Origin: Candidatus Merdiplasma excrementigallinarum
GTDB taxonomy: Bacteria; Bacillota; Clostridia; Lachnospirales; Lachnospiraceae
Direction of reading: 5' to 3'
Length of the DNA: 64,000 bases
NCBI GenBank assembly: GCA_018713435.1
Contig: DVOS01000036.1
Location: 40,042-104,041, forward strand
A model generated the notes under the pieces. It saw only the letters and a list, made by a program, of their open reading frames with translations, was not told where the DNA came from and made no database searches. Made by a program: the position numbers and the translations under genes. Below are positions 1 to 10,642 of the stretch, piece after piece. Each line of letters begins with the position of its first letter. The first letter of the stretch is position 1.

Positions 1-3000
1 GTCCTTCTGTCACATCCGTCAGAGTGAACGTAAACTGTCCATCGCTCAGTGTCTGTCCCTTAAGATTCTTGGCCGCTTTCAGTGTTACCGAACCGCTGGC
101 TTTGAAATCATTGGTAAAGGTAGCACTCTCTACGCTTCCGCTTTCAGGTTTTACACCAAGATCATTCAGTACCTGGGTGATCACAGGAGCCGATACTGCC
201 AGTGTGCCGGTTCCATTATCAGTCACAGTCACTTCCACTTTATACTTAGCCTTTGAATAGGTCACGCCTTCAGCGCTTCCCGCCTCCTCTACTATATAGT
301 AGGTAAAGGTCTTTTCAGCCTCATAGCCGCCAGTAGCTTTAGCCAGATCATCCATGTCATAGGTAATCTGATCAAATGCAACCTCTGCGCTGTAAGTATT
401 GCTCTCAGCTGTGGCTGTTCCTGCCGGTACCTTTTTAGTCTGCAGCTCATTTTCTTCAGCATCCAGCAGCTGGAAGGTAAATTCATCTGCCGCAAAGTTT
501 CTTCCGGTCAGCACCTTCTTGGCTTTCAGCTCCACAGGACCTGTTGCCGCATAGCGGTTCTCGAAGGCTATGCTGCTGCCATCTCCGTCAACCTCTGTAA
601 TAGCAGGTGTCGCGGTGATTGTTCCGGTGCCGTTATCCTTCAGGCTGTACTCCACCTTAAATACGGACGTATCATTGGTGGTAGCATTGTTATCCGCAGC
701 GCCTTCCTCCTTCACATAGAGGATTACGGTTCCGGTGCCATTTTCCTTATCAGTAATATCGGCCTCCGTAAAGTAAACCGTGAAGCCAAATGTGCTCTCG
801 GTGGCATCCTGGTTCGCGCTCACAGATACCTGATTTTCGCTTACCCGTTTTGTAGGAGCTTTCTTTGCAGCCACATCTGCCGCATCGACTGCCAGCTGGT
901 TGCACCCTGCATCCGTATAAATACCGAATGTAAAGTCTCTCAGCGGGCCGCCGGTAACGGTCTTGCTGCCATTCAGGGTATCGGATCCACTGGAAGTATA
1001 GGTGTTGTCAAATACCACACCATCTTCCGCAGATGCCCAGGCTCCGTTCTCTCCGGTATTCGCCTTCACTTCCGCAGTCTCTGCATTCAGTGTTCCGTCT
1101 CCGTTGTCGGTTACGGTCACCTGCACCAGGAACTGCTGGCTGTTGTCCGCCAGGCCATTTCCTGCATTCAGATCCTCCTCGATCAGATAGTAATGGTCTC
1201 CTGTCTGATCAACCGTTTCGTTCTTGGTGTAGGAAATCTCATCAAATGTGAAGGTTCCCTTTGTCTTATCGGTGCTGTTTACCGCATTCTCTGCGGTATA
1301 GGTTGCTGCATTCGGCAGCGCTTCGCCGTCCTTATCCGTCTCCACCAGCTTGAACGTAAACTCTCCGTCCTTCTGGTATCTGCCGGTCAGGTTCTTATTG
1401 CCGGTCAGCTGCCATGTTCCGGCAGCTTCATAGCGATTGGTAAACTGTGCGCCATTCGGAGCTTCCGTACCATTCACACTGTAAGTCGTTTCAGCGACTG
1501 TCAGCTGGTTACCGGTCCACTGGGTGGTTACCTTCACGGTGTACACCGTTTCATCGTAGAGTATGCCGTCCTTCTTGTTCAGCACCTCTCCTTCATTTTC
1601 AGGATCTTCCGGGAGAACCTCTTTAATATAGAAGGTATACGGATTGTCCTCGCCTGCCACTCTGGTCAGTTCCACAGCGTCAAATTTTACATTGCCCTCG
1701 GCGTCATTGGCCTTAGTCTGCAGAAGCTTTCCTTCGTTGTTCAGCAGCTGGAACTCATATGCCCCTGCTGTCAGGTCTTTTTTCGTCAGATCCTTGCTGG
1801 CCTCCAGTTCAACCGTGGTCTTACGGATATTGGTTACCGTAACATCCTCAGTCTCCACTGTAGACTGTGTACCCGGAATACCCAGTACCCAGCCCGGGCA
1901 CTTGGTTGTTGTTCCATCTTGGTTAGCCACAGTAAGCGCTTCCGGCATTACCTCACCGATTTCAGTAGAACCTTCCGCCGTATTGCTGGTAGCCTCTGCG
2001 CCTGCCAGTTCATAGCCCGGCGCCGTGGAAGTTTCCACAATCACATAGGCCTTAAACCACAGCAGATCAGAGAAGGTCACCGTTCCATCTGAGCCGGTTT
2101 TTCCAGTCCATTTCGGCTGCATGCTGTTCAGGTCGGCATTCCGTGCCTCTTCATCTGAATTGAAGGGACCGTACACCGCAAAGGTTGCGCCCTCTACCGG
2201 TGTATTGGGATCATCCGCAGCCTCCTTGGTCACTACCAGATTTCGGTACAGCACCAGGCCCAGGTCCTTGGTGTGGTCATACACCTCATCTGTGGACGGA
2301 TGCAGGAAGAACCGCTCAGAATTCAGTGTAGTGGATGCTTTACTATTGGCTTCCCTGTAGTTGTTGTCTTTCGTCTCATTCTCATATGTGCTATACAGTT
2401 CCTCCAGATCCCGGGAATATCCTGCTCCTGCTTTTTCTGTTACCGCAAAGTTTCCGGACACATTCTGCAGATCCGCCACCAGTTTGTAGGTTGCCGGCGC
2501 GCTTCCCCTCAGCTTACCCACATTCAGGGACGCCACTCCGTCAGTCACTGTGTAGGCTTCGTTTTCATTGTCCGTCTTCAGGGTCGCAGGATCCAGCTTA
2601 TCAAAGGTGTACTCTGCTTTTGTAAGCCATGTCGTATCCGCTTTCGTATCATAGCCTACCTCCGTCGCAGTGCTGCCGCTGTATTTAACCAGCGTGATGC
2701 CGATATTATTCAGCATATCCTGTACAATCTTGTAGTTAAAGTAGCTGCCGCCGGTGCCATATACATACTCCCCATCCTGGCTGCCGTCATTGTTGGCGTC
2801 AATCCAGATATGGCCGCCCACCTTCACCTGTTCGGGAAGCAGGGTGGCGGAAACCACGTTGGAGCTGACATAGGATCCGGCATTGGACGCTTCGCTGGCT
2901 CCCCCGTCAGAAGCATCGCCGTCCGGTACGAAATTCCAGAAATGAGCCTGGAAATCGTTCATGGCGTTCTCAAAGGAGTCTTTTGCAAAAGCATCTTCAT

Positions 3001-6000
3001 CCGTATCGTACATTTCGGGTACGCTGGTACGGAACTCCACTACCAGCCGGTCGTCTGTCTCCAGAACAATGTCCTCCCGCAGCACTACCATGATCGCCGT
3101 GATCTGACTCTTCTCCGCGCCTGTCATGCCTTCCGTCAGAGTCTCCCATCCGGTAGGCGGAGCATCAAACTCAGCCGTATTTACCGCCGTGCGGTCAACA
3201 GCAGTTTCTGTTGTATAATATACCTTGTAATCACTTTCTGCCGCCAGCGTCTCTCCTGCTGCCTGCACAGAAGCTATGGAGAAAAACTCCAGTTTCCATT
3301 TACTGAAACGGGCTGTTCCATTGCCCATCGTATCATTCAACACAGGCAGAACATCTATCACTGCCAGGTGAGAGCGGTACTCCGAGGTGGACGTGTTTGT
3401 CACGGTCAGCCGGTAGTCTACCCATCCGCCGTTTCTTGTGGTACGGGCCAGACGGTTGGTCTGATAGCCGTCCGTATCCTTGCTGCCCTTGTTCTCCTTC
3501 AGCAGCGTAATGCCGGAGTTAGTAGTCCAGTTGGAGTCTGCGTAGTTCCAGAGATAACCGTACCCGGTCAGTCCCGCATTTTTCAGCAGGTCGGACAGTG
3601 CCTGTGCCCGGTCGGCTCCGATATCATTAATATCCTCTGCCACTTCCTCCAGTGTTCTGGCCCATCCGCCGTTTACATCCTTAAACGCGGAACCATTCTC
3701 GTTCTCCGCATCCACAATACCCTTGGTCTGTGTGGTGACAAACGCATAGTTCCTCATGGTATTTCCATAGTTTACCACGCCTCTGCCAACTTTTGCGGTC
3801 AGCTCCACTGTCACTGCTGCGCCCGGCTCCAGATCTCCGCTCAGCCGGATTATCGCAGCCGTATTCTCCTCCTTACTGGAGGCGGTCTGCTGCTGGATTG
3901 CCAGGTTACTTGCGCTGGTGCTTTCGGTTATTTTGGCAAAGCTATCGCCGGTCACGGTCACGCCCCGGGGCAGCAGATCAATAATCACCGGGTTAGGCAG
4001 ACTCTTTCCGCCTTTATCCGACTCGTTTGTCAGAGTGATCTCATACTTCACCGTTCCATCCAGGCTGACACTTCCGTATCCTTCTGCCGTCTTCTTGGAA
4101 ATAGTAATCCTGGGAGCGTCTTTCTCCTTAAAGCTGTTAGTCGCCACACTGTTCCGATGAATAGTTGTAGCCTCTACAGCCTGCTCTCCCTTTTCATTCC
4201 ACGTTCTGTAGGTCAGGGTAGCCTCCGCCGTATTTTCTATTTTGCGGATCACAGGAGCATAGGTCTGATCTCCGGTTTCTCCGTCAGTCTCGCCCTCGTC
4301 TGCACCTGTATTCTGATCCGGCGTCTCTTCGCCGGCATCCTGCCCGGTCTGGTCGTACAGCAGTACATCCAGGCTGACTGTGCCCGGCTTAAAGTCCGCG
4401 CCCAGCGCGTAGCCCTTCCCGCCGCCAAGGTCGCTGCTGTAGTCGATGCGGAAGCTCTGGATTCTGGCGTCAGCAGGAACGTTTGCATCCTGAAGTGTAA
4501 CCTTCCTGTCTGTTCCTCCATCCGATACCAGGATCTTTTGACTTGGATAATGATTTCCTTCAAAGTCAGTAAACGTAACGGTAGCGTACACATTCGCACT
4601 GGTGCCATCATCCGTATAGTGTTCCGTCTTGTGGGTTGCCTGTCCCAGCTCTATACTGGTAATGGAATACTGGCCTTTCAGGTCGATCTCGCCGCCGTCT
4701 TTGTCATAAGCGGTCAGTCCCGTATCCTCCAGCACAAAGCTGTCCAGGGGATAATTGGTGTTGGTCACCACAGGCGTTATGCTATAGGTAATCGTCTGGT
4801 TTCCTTCGTACAGACTGGGAAGATCCTCTGTTATGTTGGAGGTCTTCGTCAGAGTCAGGTCAACCTTGCCCAGCACATTATGCAGAGCGCATACTTCCTG
4901 CTCCTTCTGGTACTCTTCAATCTGTACTACTTTATACCAGACTACCCGCTTATCGCCCTTGATGATCGTGTCATATTTTTTCCCTTCGCCGGTCTCATGG
5001 CCTCTGGTCTCTGTCTCCACCACCAGGTAAGTCTTGCCCTGTTCCACGTCAAACATTTTGAAGGTGGTTTTACCATCGCCATCCAGCTGATCTGTCCAGC
5101 CCTGGCCATTCTCGATCAGGTTATTCGCAACCGCATAGGTGCTGATCTGATCATCCGTCAGAGACTGACCTTCTGTCAGTCCTGCTTCCTCCGGGATCTC
5201 ATAGACGGACACATAGGCTTCCGGTACAATGCCGGAGTTGCTTACATCGTCCTTTGTCACCTTCAGGCTCACCTTGGGAACATTGTAAACCTGGAATGTA
5301 TAGTCTCCGCTGATCAGATTTCCGTCCGGATTCAGCACATAGCCGGTTATTCCTTCTGCCACCTCAGTTGAAGCTGACAGCTCCGTTTCACCGTTCCATA
5401 CGCTGTCCACACCGGAATATCCCTCAACCGGCAGTTCCTCTGCCAGCGCGTACTTCTGGTCCTCACCGCCGGGCACATAGAAGGAAACCGTACCGTCAGT
5501 ACCGTCAGTACCGGTCGTCCCCTGAAGTTCCGTATCGGTGGACCATGTCGTTCCATCGCTGCTGTAGTACAGAGTAAAGCCTACGCCATCCAAAGGCTTT
5601 GCCTCTGCGCCGTGACGGTTGTCGAATTTGGTCACCGTGATGGTCACGCCCCTGGTATTGGGCATAATCAAAGCATCTCGCAGTTCATCTTCCGTCACGT
5701 TTTCCTTCTCTCGTGCCCCGTCATCATACTCTGTATGCACTCCGGGCCTCAGCGTTACGGTAATCGGCTCTTTGGACTTCTCATAGCCTGCGGGAGGCTG
5801 GGTCTCTGTAATCGTATACTCAGTGGCCTCCGTACTATACAGCATTACCTCAGCTGTGTATACGCCGGTTCCCACACCCTGGCTGGTGGTGATTTCTTCC
5901 AGACTAACCGTCTTGTCAGGGGCATCACTGGGCGCGATGGTAAACGCAGCGCCTGTCAGCGCGGGAGCCGTAGGATCGTCCTTATCAACCTTCAGGATCG

Positions 6001-9000
6001 TCACTTTGGCCTTCAGGTAGGTATTGGTGACGGATACCTGCAGGGTCCGGCCCGCATAATCCTTGGTTATTGTAATCGGGTATCTGCCATCGTCATTTGC
6101 CTCAATGTCGATAGTCGTATCTTTTTCGCTGTTCTCTCCCTTCAGAACCAGGGTGATGTTGGTCAGGGCATAGCCCGTTTTCGTTACCTCCTCCAGGTAG
6201 TACGTCTCGCCCAGAGCAAGGTTTTCAAACGTCCCTGCCACGCCTTCTGTAATTGTGACTCCATCCGCATCTACCTTGTTTCCGCTTTCATCATACAGGT
6301 TGAAGGTAAATTTATCCTCTGCGGGAGCTGCCAGATCAGAATCTGCCGCATCCGCCACAGTCTTGGTCACTTCCAGCTTGGCTTTGGGCTGATCCGCCAC
6401 AGTGAAGGAAGCCGCGTAGCTGTCATTTTCCTTCACATATCTGGTGTCCGTCCCCTCTGTTACTTCTACCTTTACATCCAGTCCGCCGGTGATCACTGTG
6501 TACTGGCCTTCCCCGTTCAGCATATAGCCTGTGGGGGCCTTTGTCTCCACAATATAGTAGATACCAGGCTCCAGATTGCCTTCGGTAGCCGTTCCGTTAT
6601 CTTTGGTGGATACAGTCTTATAGAATTCCCATCCATCCGGCAGGGAGGACGTATTCAGATTTCCGGCGCCAATCACTGCGGAATCTGTCATCGAAGTAAA
6701 CAGTTTCCGGTAAATGGTAAACTCAGTGCCTGCAAAACCGGTAGCCGTAGCTGAGTTCTTGGCGTCTTTTTTCTGGATCGTCAGGCTGCCCAGCTTCGGG
6801 TTCTTCACCGTCAGAGTTCCATCAAAGCCGTAGTCAGACAGTTTCTTCACCGCCGTCACCACCGGCTCACCGGCTTTAGTGCCTGTGGTAATTCCAAGCT
6901 CAATCCCTTCCCCTGACGGTACAAACTCAGCAATATCATCAGAAACTCCGTCCTGACCCGCAATGCCTGTCAGGTAATCGGTCAGGAAGCTGATGGAATA
7001 TCCGGACCCGCTCTCTGTCAGGTAGTAGGTGCCGCTGTCAATGGCAGTAAACTCTGCCACTCCGCTGCCATTGGTCAGCTTTGTGACTTCTGTTCCCTTC
7101 CCGTTTACAGGATTCAGCGTAAAGCTCCATCCGCTTACAGCGCTGCCCTTCATGTCTTCCTTTTTGATAGAGAGAGAAACCTTCTTCGGGTTGTACATAC
7201 TGATATGAAGGTTCTCATCCGTCACAGTAAAGTATCTGGCCGTTTCCGCCGTGCCGTACAGGCTCTCATAACCGGCGCTGCCTGTGCTGTCTCCGTTCTC
7301 AATAACCCGGTACTGGCCGCTCACCAGACCGTTGAGGAAACTGTAACTTCCGGAGTTCTGTGTTGTAAAGGTGGCTTTTCCGCCCTCTTTCTCACCCAGA
7401 TAGCAGAGATTGATATAGTCATACGCTCTCCACGTATCATCTTCCGTTGTGGTCGGATCGCCTGTATCCAGCCTCTCCAGCGTCATTGTCACGCCAGCCA
7501 GAGGCTGCCGGCCCGCATAATTCTTCTCAAAGTATCCATCCAGTTCTTCCGCTGTCTTCTCGGTGTTGACACCGTTTTCCGGCTCATAGCCGTACTTGCT
7601 GATGGTAACAGCGTAGTTATCCACGGGACGGTTCACCAGACGTACCTTATTCTCGTTGGAAGCCCAGTAAATACCTGCCGTTACATCCTCATCATCTGAC
7701 AGCTTCGGATTATCGCCCGCCTCGATAAAGTAGGCGTCATTCATCTCTACGGTGTCCTGCGCGCCTTCTTCTCCATTGTCAAGAGCCGCTTTGTCAAAAA
7801 CGACTTTCATATAGTGGGGCGTTACATCCAGGTTATAGCCTGCCGGAGCGGAAACCTCCCGCAGCGCCATCCGCACGATAATATCCTCGTCATTTTCGCC
7901 ACCTACTGTTGCAATACCTGCATCCAGCAGCGCGCTGGCAATCTTCGCATTCTTCTCAGCTTTTGTTTCAGCACTGTCGTCTTCTTCTATGGCGATGCCC
8001 AGCACATCTCTGGCGTAGTCCTCTCTGATCCACTCGTAGTACAGGAAGGACACAGCCTGAGCTGTCGGGGCTACATTATCATCTCCCTCATTTTCCAGAC
8101 CGGTGGTCACCCGGTCTACCTGATAGAGCAGACTTCCATTTTCATCTGTCAGCCAGATTTCAAAGGTTACATTTCCGAGAGGTTTGTAAACTTCCGTTTC
8201 GTTCTCCTGATCCGCCGCCCATTTGTTCAGGCGGATTCTGGCCGCATGAATATTGCCGGGCCCGGTGAGAGGATCGTTGGGTTTCTTATACTCGGTAACG
8301 GTATCCTTTATATACACCGCCGTAGCATTAAGATCGTTGGCAGATCCGTTCACATACTCTGTCGTATCACTGTGGAACAGCACCGGATTCTGGCCCTCCG
8401 TAATCTTATAGCCCGGAGCGGCTTTGGTCTCATAGAGCCAATATACCACGTTGTCGGCTGCCTCCAGAATATCCGTCGCGAACCAGCCGTCCACAGGATT
8501 GCCATCCTTGTCCGTCATGGTTCCGCTGGTATAATTTCCCACAACCGAATAGCCGCCTGTTTCTGCTGCCGCTGCTTTCGCATCAAAGGTCAGCCTGGCT
8601 CCGTCTGCCACCCCGTCCAGCACCTGCTTGTACAGAACAAACTGGCTGCCGTCGACCGCCTTTCTGCCGTTGGGCGTTTCAGGCGTTATATCAACCTGGT
8701 ATTTCTTATCAGCCTCCGTATCATCAAGATAGTTGGCATACTTGTACACCTGAATCTGTGTCCAGTGCTTCTCATTAAGCATATCTTTTCGCACTGTCAG
8801 ACCGTCGGTATGCTCTCTGGTGACATAATTGTAATTATTTAATTCATCTTCAGAAATTGTATCAGGTACTTCCGCCGGAATGGTGCCCTTGGCCGGCTCC
8901 AGGTAGGTATAGATACCGTCCTCCGGCATGCCTACCTCCACCGCGATGTAATCCAGATTGCGGTCCAGGCCGTCAAACAGCACCTCGCCCACCTGATTCG

Positions 9001-10639
9001 TGGTCAGGTAATTAACCAGCTCATCCTTCTCATTTCTCACCTGCACCAGCGTATATACACTGGTTTCATCGTCCGGGTCTTTCGCGTAGAGAGCGATGTC
9101 CACGCCGGAGAGCAGATAGGATTTACCGGTAAACTGGAACTCCCAGATATTCTTATAGGATTTCACTACCGTAAAGGTAGCGTTCTTCTTATTGACAATT
9201 TCAATGTCTTTGTTGTCCTCGCCGCAGGTAGTTACCGTAGCGTTTGCCTCCAGGGTCACCTCGATGGCTTCCCGGTTGAGGGAGTAGGTAGCGGGTGCTT
9301 CGATCTCTTTAATCACATAGGTGATCTTCTTTCCCTGTTCATCATAAACAGGCAGATCCTTAAATTCAAATGTACCGCTTCCGGCAACGGTTGTAACCGT
9401 ATCAAGTACATTTTCTTCGTTCGCTTCCTCACCTTTCTTCCAGATTCCGATGGTGGCTCCGCCCAGGGGCTTGTCATCTTCGTCCACCTTCAGTCCCTTC
9501 ACGCTTCCCGCGTTCTTCAGGTTCTGGATAGTGACAGCCTGCGCGTCGGCAGAGCTTGCCTCTGCCACGGTAATCTTAAAGTAGAACGCGCCTTCCGCAT
9601 CTTTATAGCCGTCCTTGTACAGAGCCGCATAGTCGCCATTGGGATCATTGGGATTCAGGGCGTCTGCCATGCCATCCGCCGTCTGCTCGCCTGTCTCTTT
9701 CAGATAATAGGTGCCCGCCGGAATCTGCAGTTCCTCTCCGGAGGTCAGCGTCACTTCCTTGCTGTCATAGTCTTTTACTCTTTCTAGATTCGTTAATATT
9801 CCGTCCGCGCCTTCTGTGGCCGTATACACCTCAAAGGTAACGCCGTTCACTACTTCGCTGGCAGTGCCGTTTACTACCTGCTTGGTCACCTTCACTTTGG
9901 GATCGGGCCGGTTCTGGATCGTAACCGTCTTCACATCCGCGGAAGAGGATACCGCAGACAGATCCACTGATTTTGAAGCATCTACCGGCTTGTACGTCTG
10001 AGGCCATTCTGTCTCGGTAACCGTATACTTTCCAGGATCCACCACATACAGCAGACCTTCTTCGGGAATCTCTTTATTATTAATAGTTTCCGCTTTATCA
10101 GCTACTGACAGATTTCCACCCTCTGCCGTCACCAGCTGGCCGCTTATTGCCTTACCCTCTGCGTCCGTCACTGTAACCTTAGAGCCCTTTACAAAACCAT
10201 CTGTATAGAGATATTCTTTCGTAATCTTCAGCAGGGCTTTCTTCTCCACGTTGGTGACCGTGGTAGAGTGGCTGAAAGTAACACCATCCGCAAATGTGTA
10301 GGCCTTCACAGCCTGCACGTCTTTTCCGTCAATCTTTACGGTTTCCACTTCCGATGTGGGTTCCAGCACATAGCTGCCGCTGTTCGTTCCGGTCTCCACC
10401 CACCAGTAAGTGACAGCCTGCCCACCTACTGCATTTATATCCAGATTGGTGGCCGTAATCTTGCCGTTTTCATCTGTGGTATAAGGCTCTTTATTTACCT
10501 TTGTAAGCTGGCCCGTTCCCACCTGTCTGTACAGGTCAAAGGTAAAGCCTGCAGCCGTATCATCCGTTACCTTGCTGCCGGTACTGAAGGTCACAAGTTT
10601 CTTGGTCAGCTCCAGTTCTCCGGTGCGGCTGTTTTTCAT
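1..10639 (-). CDS. Giant Cna-B / pilin-isopeptide surface protein, downstream part (3' end outside window)
   Basis: This frame is open from the ATG at 10639 to base 1 (3,546 codons) and is absent from the ORF track because it has no stop in the window. Translation gives a long chain of Cna-B/SpaA-type modules. These are followed by DUF11-like modules (about residues 1910-2290, for example ISKKTAEGYGSVSLDG), one SdrD-B-like module near residue 2600 (GGHIWIDANNDGSQDGE) and five FctA/Spy0128-like pilin isopeptide modules. The five start near residues 2930, 3070, 3217, 3365 and 3515, a period of about 146 residues (for example KNLTGRYQKDGEFTF). Such domains normally form internal Lys-Asn isopeptide bonds in stalk-like adhesins or pilins. 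No signal peptide and no ribosome site precede this ATG. The frame is continuous with the upstream 942-aa ORF across one TAG, so it is most likely the rest of the same gene. A sorting signal, if any, lies beyond base 1. Confidence 0.85.
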   Translation of the reverse strand, partial: MKNSRTGELELTKKLVTFSTGSKVTDDTAAGFTFDLYRQVGTGQLTKVNKEPYTTDENGKITATNLDINAVGGQAVTYWWVETGTNSGSYVLEPTSEVETVKIDGKDVQAVKAYTFADGVTFSHSTTVTNVEKKALLKITKEYLYTDGFVKGSKVTVTDAEGKAISGQLVTAEGGNLSVADKAETINNKEIPEEGLLYVVDPGKYTVTETEWPQTYKPVDASKSVDLSAVSSSADVKTVTIQNRPDPKVKVTKQVVNGTASEVVNGVTFEVYTATEGADGILTNLERVKDYDSKEVTLTSGEELQIPAGTYYLKETGEQTADGMADALNPNDPNGDYAALYKDGYKDAEGAFYFKITVAEASSADAQAVTIQNLKNAGSVKGLKVDEDDKPLGGATIGIWKKGEEANEENVLDTVTTVAGSGTFEFKDLPVYDEQGKKITYVIKEIEAPATYSLNREAIEVTLEANATVTTCGEDNKDIEIVNKKNATFTVVKSYKNIWEFQFTGKSYLLSGVDIALYAKDPDDETSVYTLVQVRNEKDELVNYLTTNQVGEVLFDGLDRNLDYIAVEVGMPEDGIYTYLEPAKGTIPAEVPDTISEDELNNYNYVTREHTDGLTVRKDMLNEKHWTQIQVYKYANYLDDTEADKKYQVDITPETPNGRKAVDGSQFVLYKQVLDGVADGARLTFDAKAAAAETGGYSVVGNYTSGTMTDKDGNPVDGWFATDILEAADNVVYWLYETKAAPGYKITEGQNPVLFHSDTTEYVNGSANDLNATAVYIKDTVTEYKKPNDPLTGPGNIHAARIRLNKWAADQENETEVYKPLGNVTFEIWLTDENGSLLYQVDRVTTGLENEGDDNVAPTAQAVSFLYYEWIREDYARDVLGIAIEEDDSAETKAEKNAKIASALLDAGIATVGGENDEDIIVRMALREVSAPAGYNLDVTPHYMKVVFDKAALDNGEEGAQDTVEMNDAYFIEAGDNPKLSDDEDVTAGIYWASNENKVRLVNRPVDNYAVTISKYGYEPENGVNTEKTAEELDGYFEKNYAGRQPLAGVTMTLERLDTGDPTTTEDDTWRAYDYINLCYLGEKEGGKATFTTQNSGSYSFLNGLVSGQYRVIENGDSTGSAGYESLYGTAETARYFTVTDENLHISMYNPKKVSLSIKKEDMKGSAVSGWSFTLNPVNGKGTEVTKLTNGSGVAEFTAIDSGTYYLTESGSGYSISFLTDYLTGIAGQDGVSDDIAEFVPSGEGIELGITTGTKAGEPVVTAVKKLSDYGFDGTLTVKNPKLGSLTIQKKDAKNSATATGFAGTEFTIYRKLFTSMTDSAVIGAGNLNTSSLPDGWEFYKTVSTKDNGTATEGNLEPGIYYIVETKAPTGYMLNGEGQYTVITGGLDVKVEVTEGTDTRYVKENDSYAASFTVADQPKAKLEVTKTVADAADSDLAAPAEDKFTFNLYDESGNKVDADGVTITEGVAGTFENLALGETYYLEEVTKTGYALTNITLVLKGENSEKDTTIDIEANDDGRYPITITKDYAGRTLQVSVTNTYLKAKVTILKVDKDDPTAPALTGAAFTIAPSDAPDKTVSLEEITTSQGVGTGVYTAEVMLYSTEATEYTITETQPPAGYEKSKEPITVTLRPGVHTEYDDGAREKENVTEDELRDALIMPNTRGVTITVTKFDNRHGAEAKPLDGVGFTLYYSSDGTTWSTDTELQGTTGTDGTDGTVSFYVPGGEDQKYALAEELPVEGYSGVDSVWNGETELSASTEVAEGITGYVLNPDGNLISGDYTFQVYNVPKVSLKVTKDDVSNSGIVPEAYVSVYEIPEEAGLTEGQSLTDDQISTYAVANNLIENGQGWTDQLDGDGKTTFKMFDVEQGKTYLVVETETRGHETGEGKKYDTIIKGDKRVVWYKVVQIEEYQKEQEVCALHNVLGKVDLTLTKTSNITEDLPSLYEGNQTITYSITPVVTNTNYPLDSFVLEDTGLTAYDKDGGEIDLKGQYSITSIELGQATHKTEHYTDDGTSANVYATVTFTDFEGNHYPSQKILVSDGGTDRKVTLQDANVPADARIQSFRIDYSSDLGGGKGYALGADFKPGTVSLDVLLYDQTGQDAGEETPDQNTGADEGETDGETGDQTYAPVIRKIENTAEATLTYRTWNEKGEQAVEATTIHRNSVATNSFKEKDAPRITISKKTAEGYGSVSLDGTVKYEITLTNESDKGGKSLPNPVIIDLLPRGVTVTGDSFAKITESTSASNLAIQQQTASSKEENTAAIIRLSGDLEPGAAVTVELTAKVGRGVVNYGNTMRNYAFVTTQTKGIVDAENENGSAFKDVNGGWARTLEEVAEDINDIGADRAQALSDLLKNAGLTGYGYLWNYADSNWTTNSGITLLKENKGSKDTDGYQTNRLARTTRNGGWVDYRLTVTNTSTSEYRSHLAVIDVLPVLNDTMGNGTARFSKWKLEFFSIASVQAAGETLAAESDYKVYYTTETAVDRTAVNTAEFDAPPTGWETLTEGMTGAEKSQITAIMVVLREDIVLETDDRLVVEFRTSVPEMYDTDEDAFAKDSFENAMNDFQAHFWNFVPDGDASDGGASEASNAGSYVSSNVVSATLLPEQVKVGGHIWIDANNDGSQDGEYVYGTGGSYFNYKIVQDMLNNIGITLVKYSGSTATEVGYDTKADTTWLTKAEYTFDKLDPATLKTDNENEAYTVTDGVASLNVGKLRGSAPATYKLVADLQNVSGNFAVTEKAGAGYSRDLEELYSTYENETKDNNYREANSKASTTLNSERFFLHPSTDEVYDHTKDLGLVLYRNLVVTKEAADDPNTPVEGATFAVYGPFNSDEEARNADLNSMQPKWTGKTGSDGTVTFSDLLWFKAYVIVETSTAPGYELAGAEATSNTAEGSTEIGEVMPEALTVANQDGTTTKCPGWVLGIPGTQSTVETEDVTVTNIRKTTVELEASKDLTKKDLTAGAYEFQLLNNEGKLLQTKANDAEGNVKFDAVELTRVAGEDNPYTFYIKEVLPEDPENEGEVLNKKDGILYDETVYTVKVTTQWTGNQLTVAETTYSVNGTEAPNGAQFTNRYEAAGTWQLTGNKNLTGRYQKDGEFTFKLVETDKDGEALPNAATYTAENAVNSTDKTKGTFTFDEISYTKNETVDQTGDHYYLIEEDLNAGNGLADNSQQFLVQVTVTDNGDGTLNAETAEVKANTGENGAWASAEDGVVFDNTYTSSGSDTLNGSKTVTGGPLRDFTFGIYTDAGCNQLAVDAADVAAKKAPTKRVSENQVSVSANQDATESTFGFTVYFTEADITDKENGTGTVILYVKEEGAADNNATTNDTSVFKVEYSLKDNGTGTITATPAITEVDGDGSSIAFENRYAATGPVELKAKKVLTGRNFAADEFTFQLLDAEENELQTKKVPAGTATAESNTYSAEVAFDQITYDMDDLAKATGGYEAEKTFTYYIVEEAGSAEGVTYSKAKYKVEVTVTDNGTGTLAVSAPVITQVLNDLGVKPESGSVESATFTNDFKASGSVTLKAAKNLKGQTLSDGQFTFTLTDVTEG

Positions 10640-10642
10640 CTA
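10640..10642 (-). other. In-frame TAG immediately followed by ATG within the giant surface-protein gene
   Basis: The codons read GTT TAG ATG AAA on the minus strand, with no frame change on either side. The residues before (GTGTANVTQV) and after (MKNSRTGELELTKK) look like the end of one Cna-B module and the first strand of the next. The stop therefore interrupts a domain array rather than closing a protein. No Shine-Dalgarno sequence precedes the ATG. TAG is a normal stop elsewhere in the window (deoC, queT). Confidence 0.9.

Noticed and set aside
10640-10642. Genome-wide reassignment of TAG to an amino acid
   Set aside because: deoC, queT and the toxin gene end at TAG at the expected protein length, so TAG works as a stop here.
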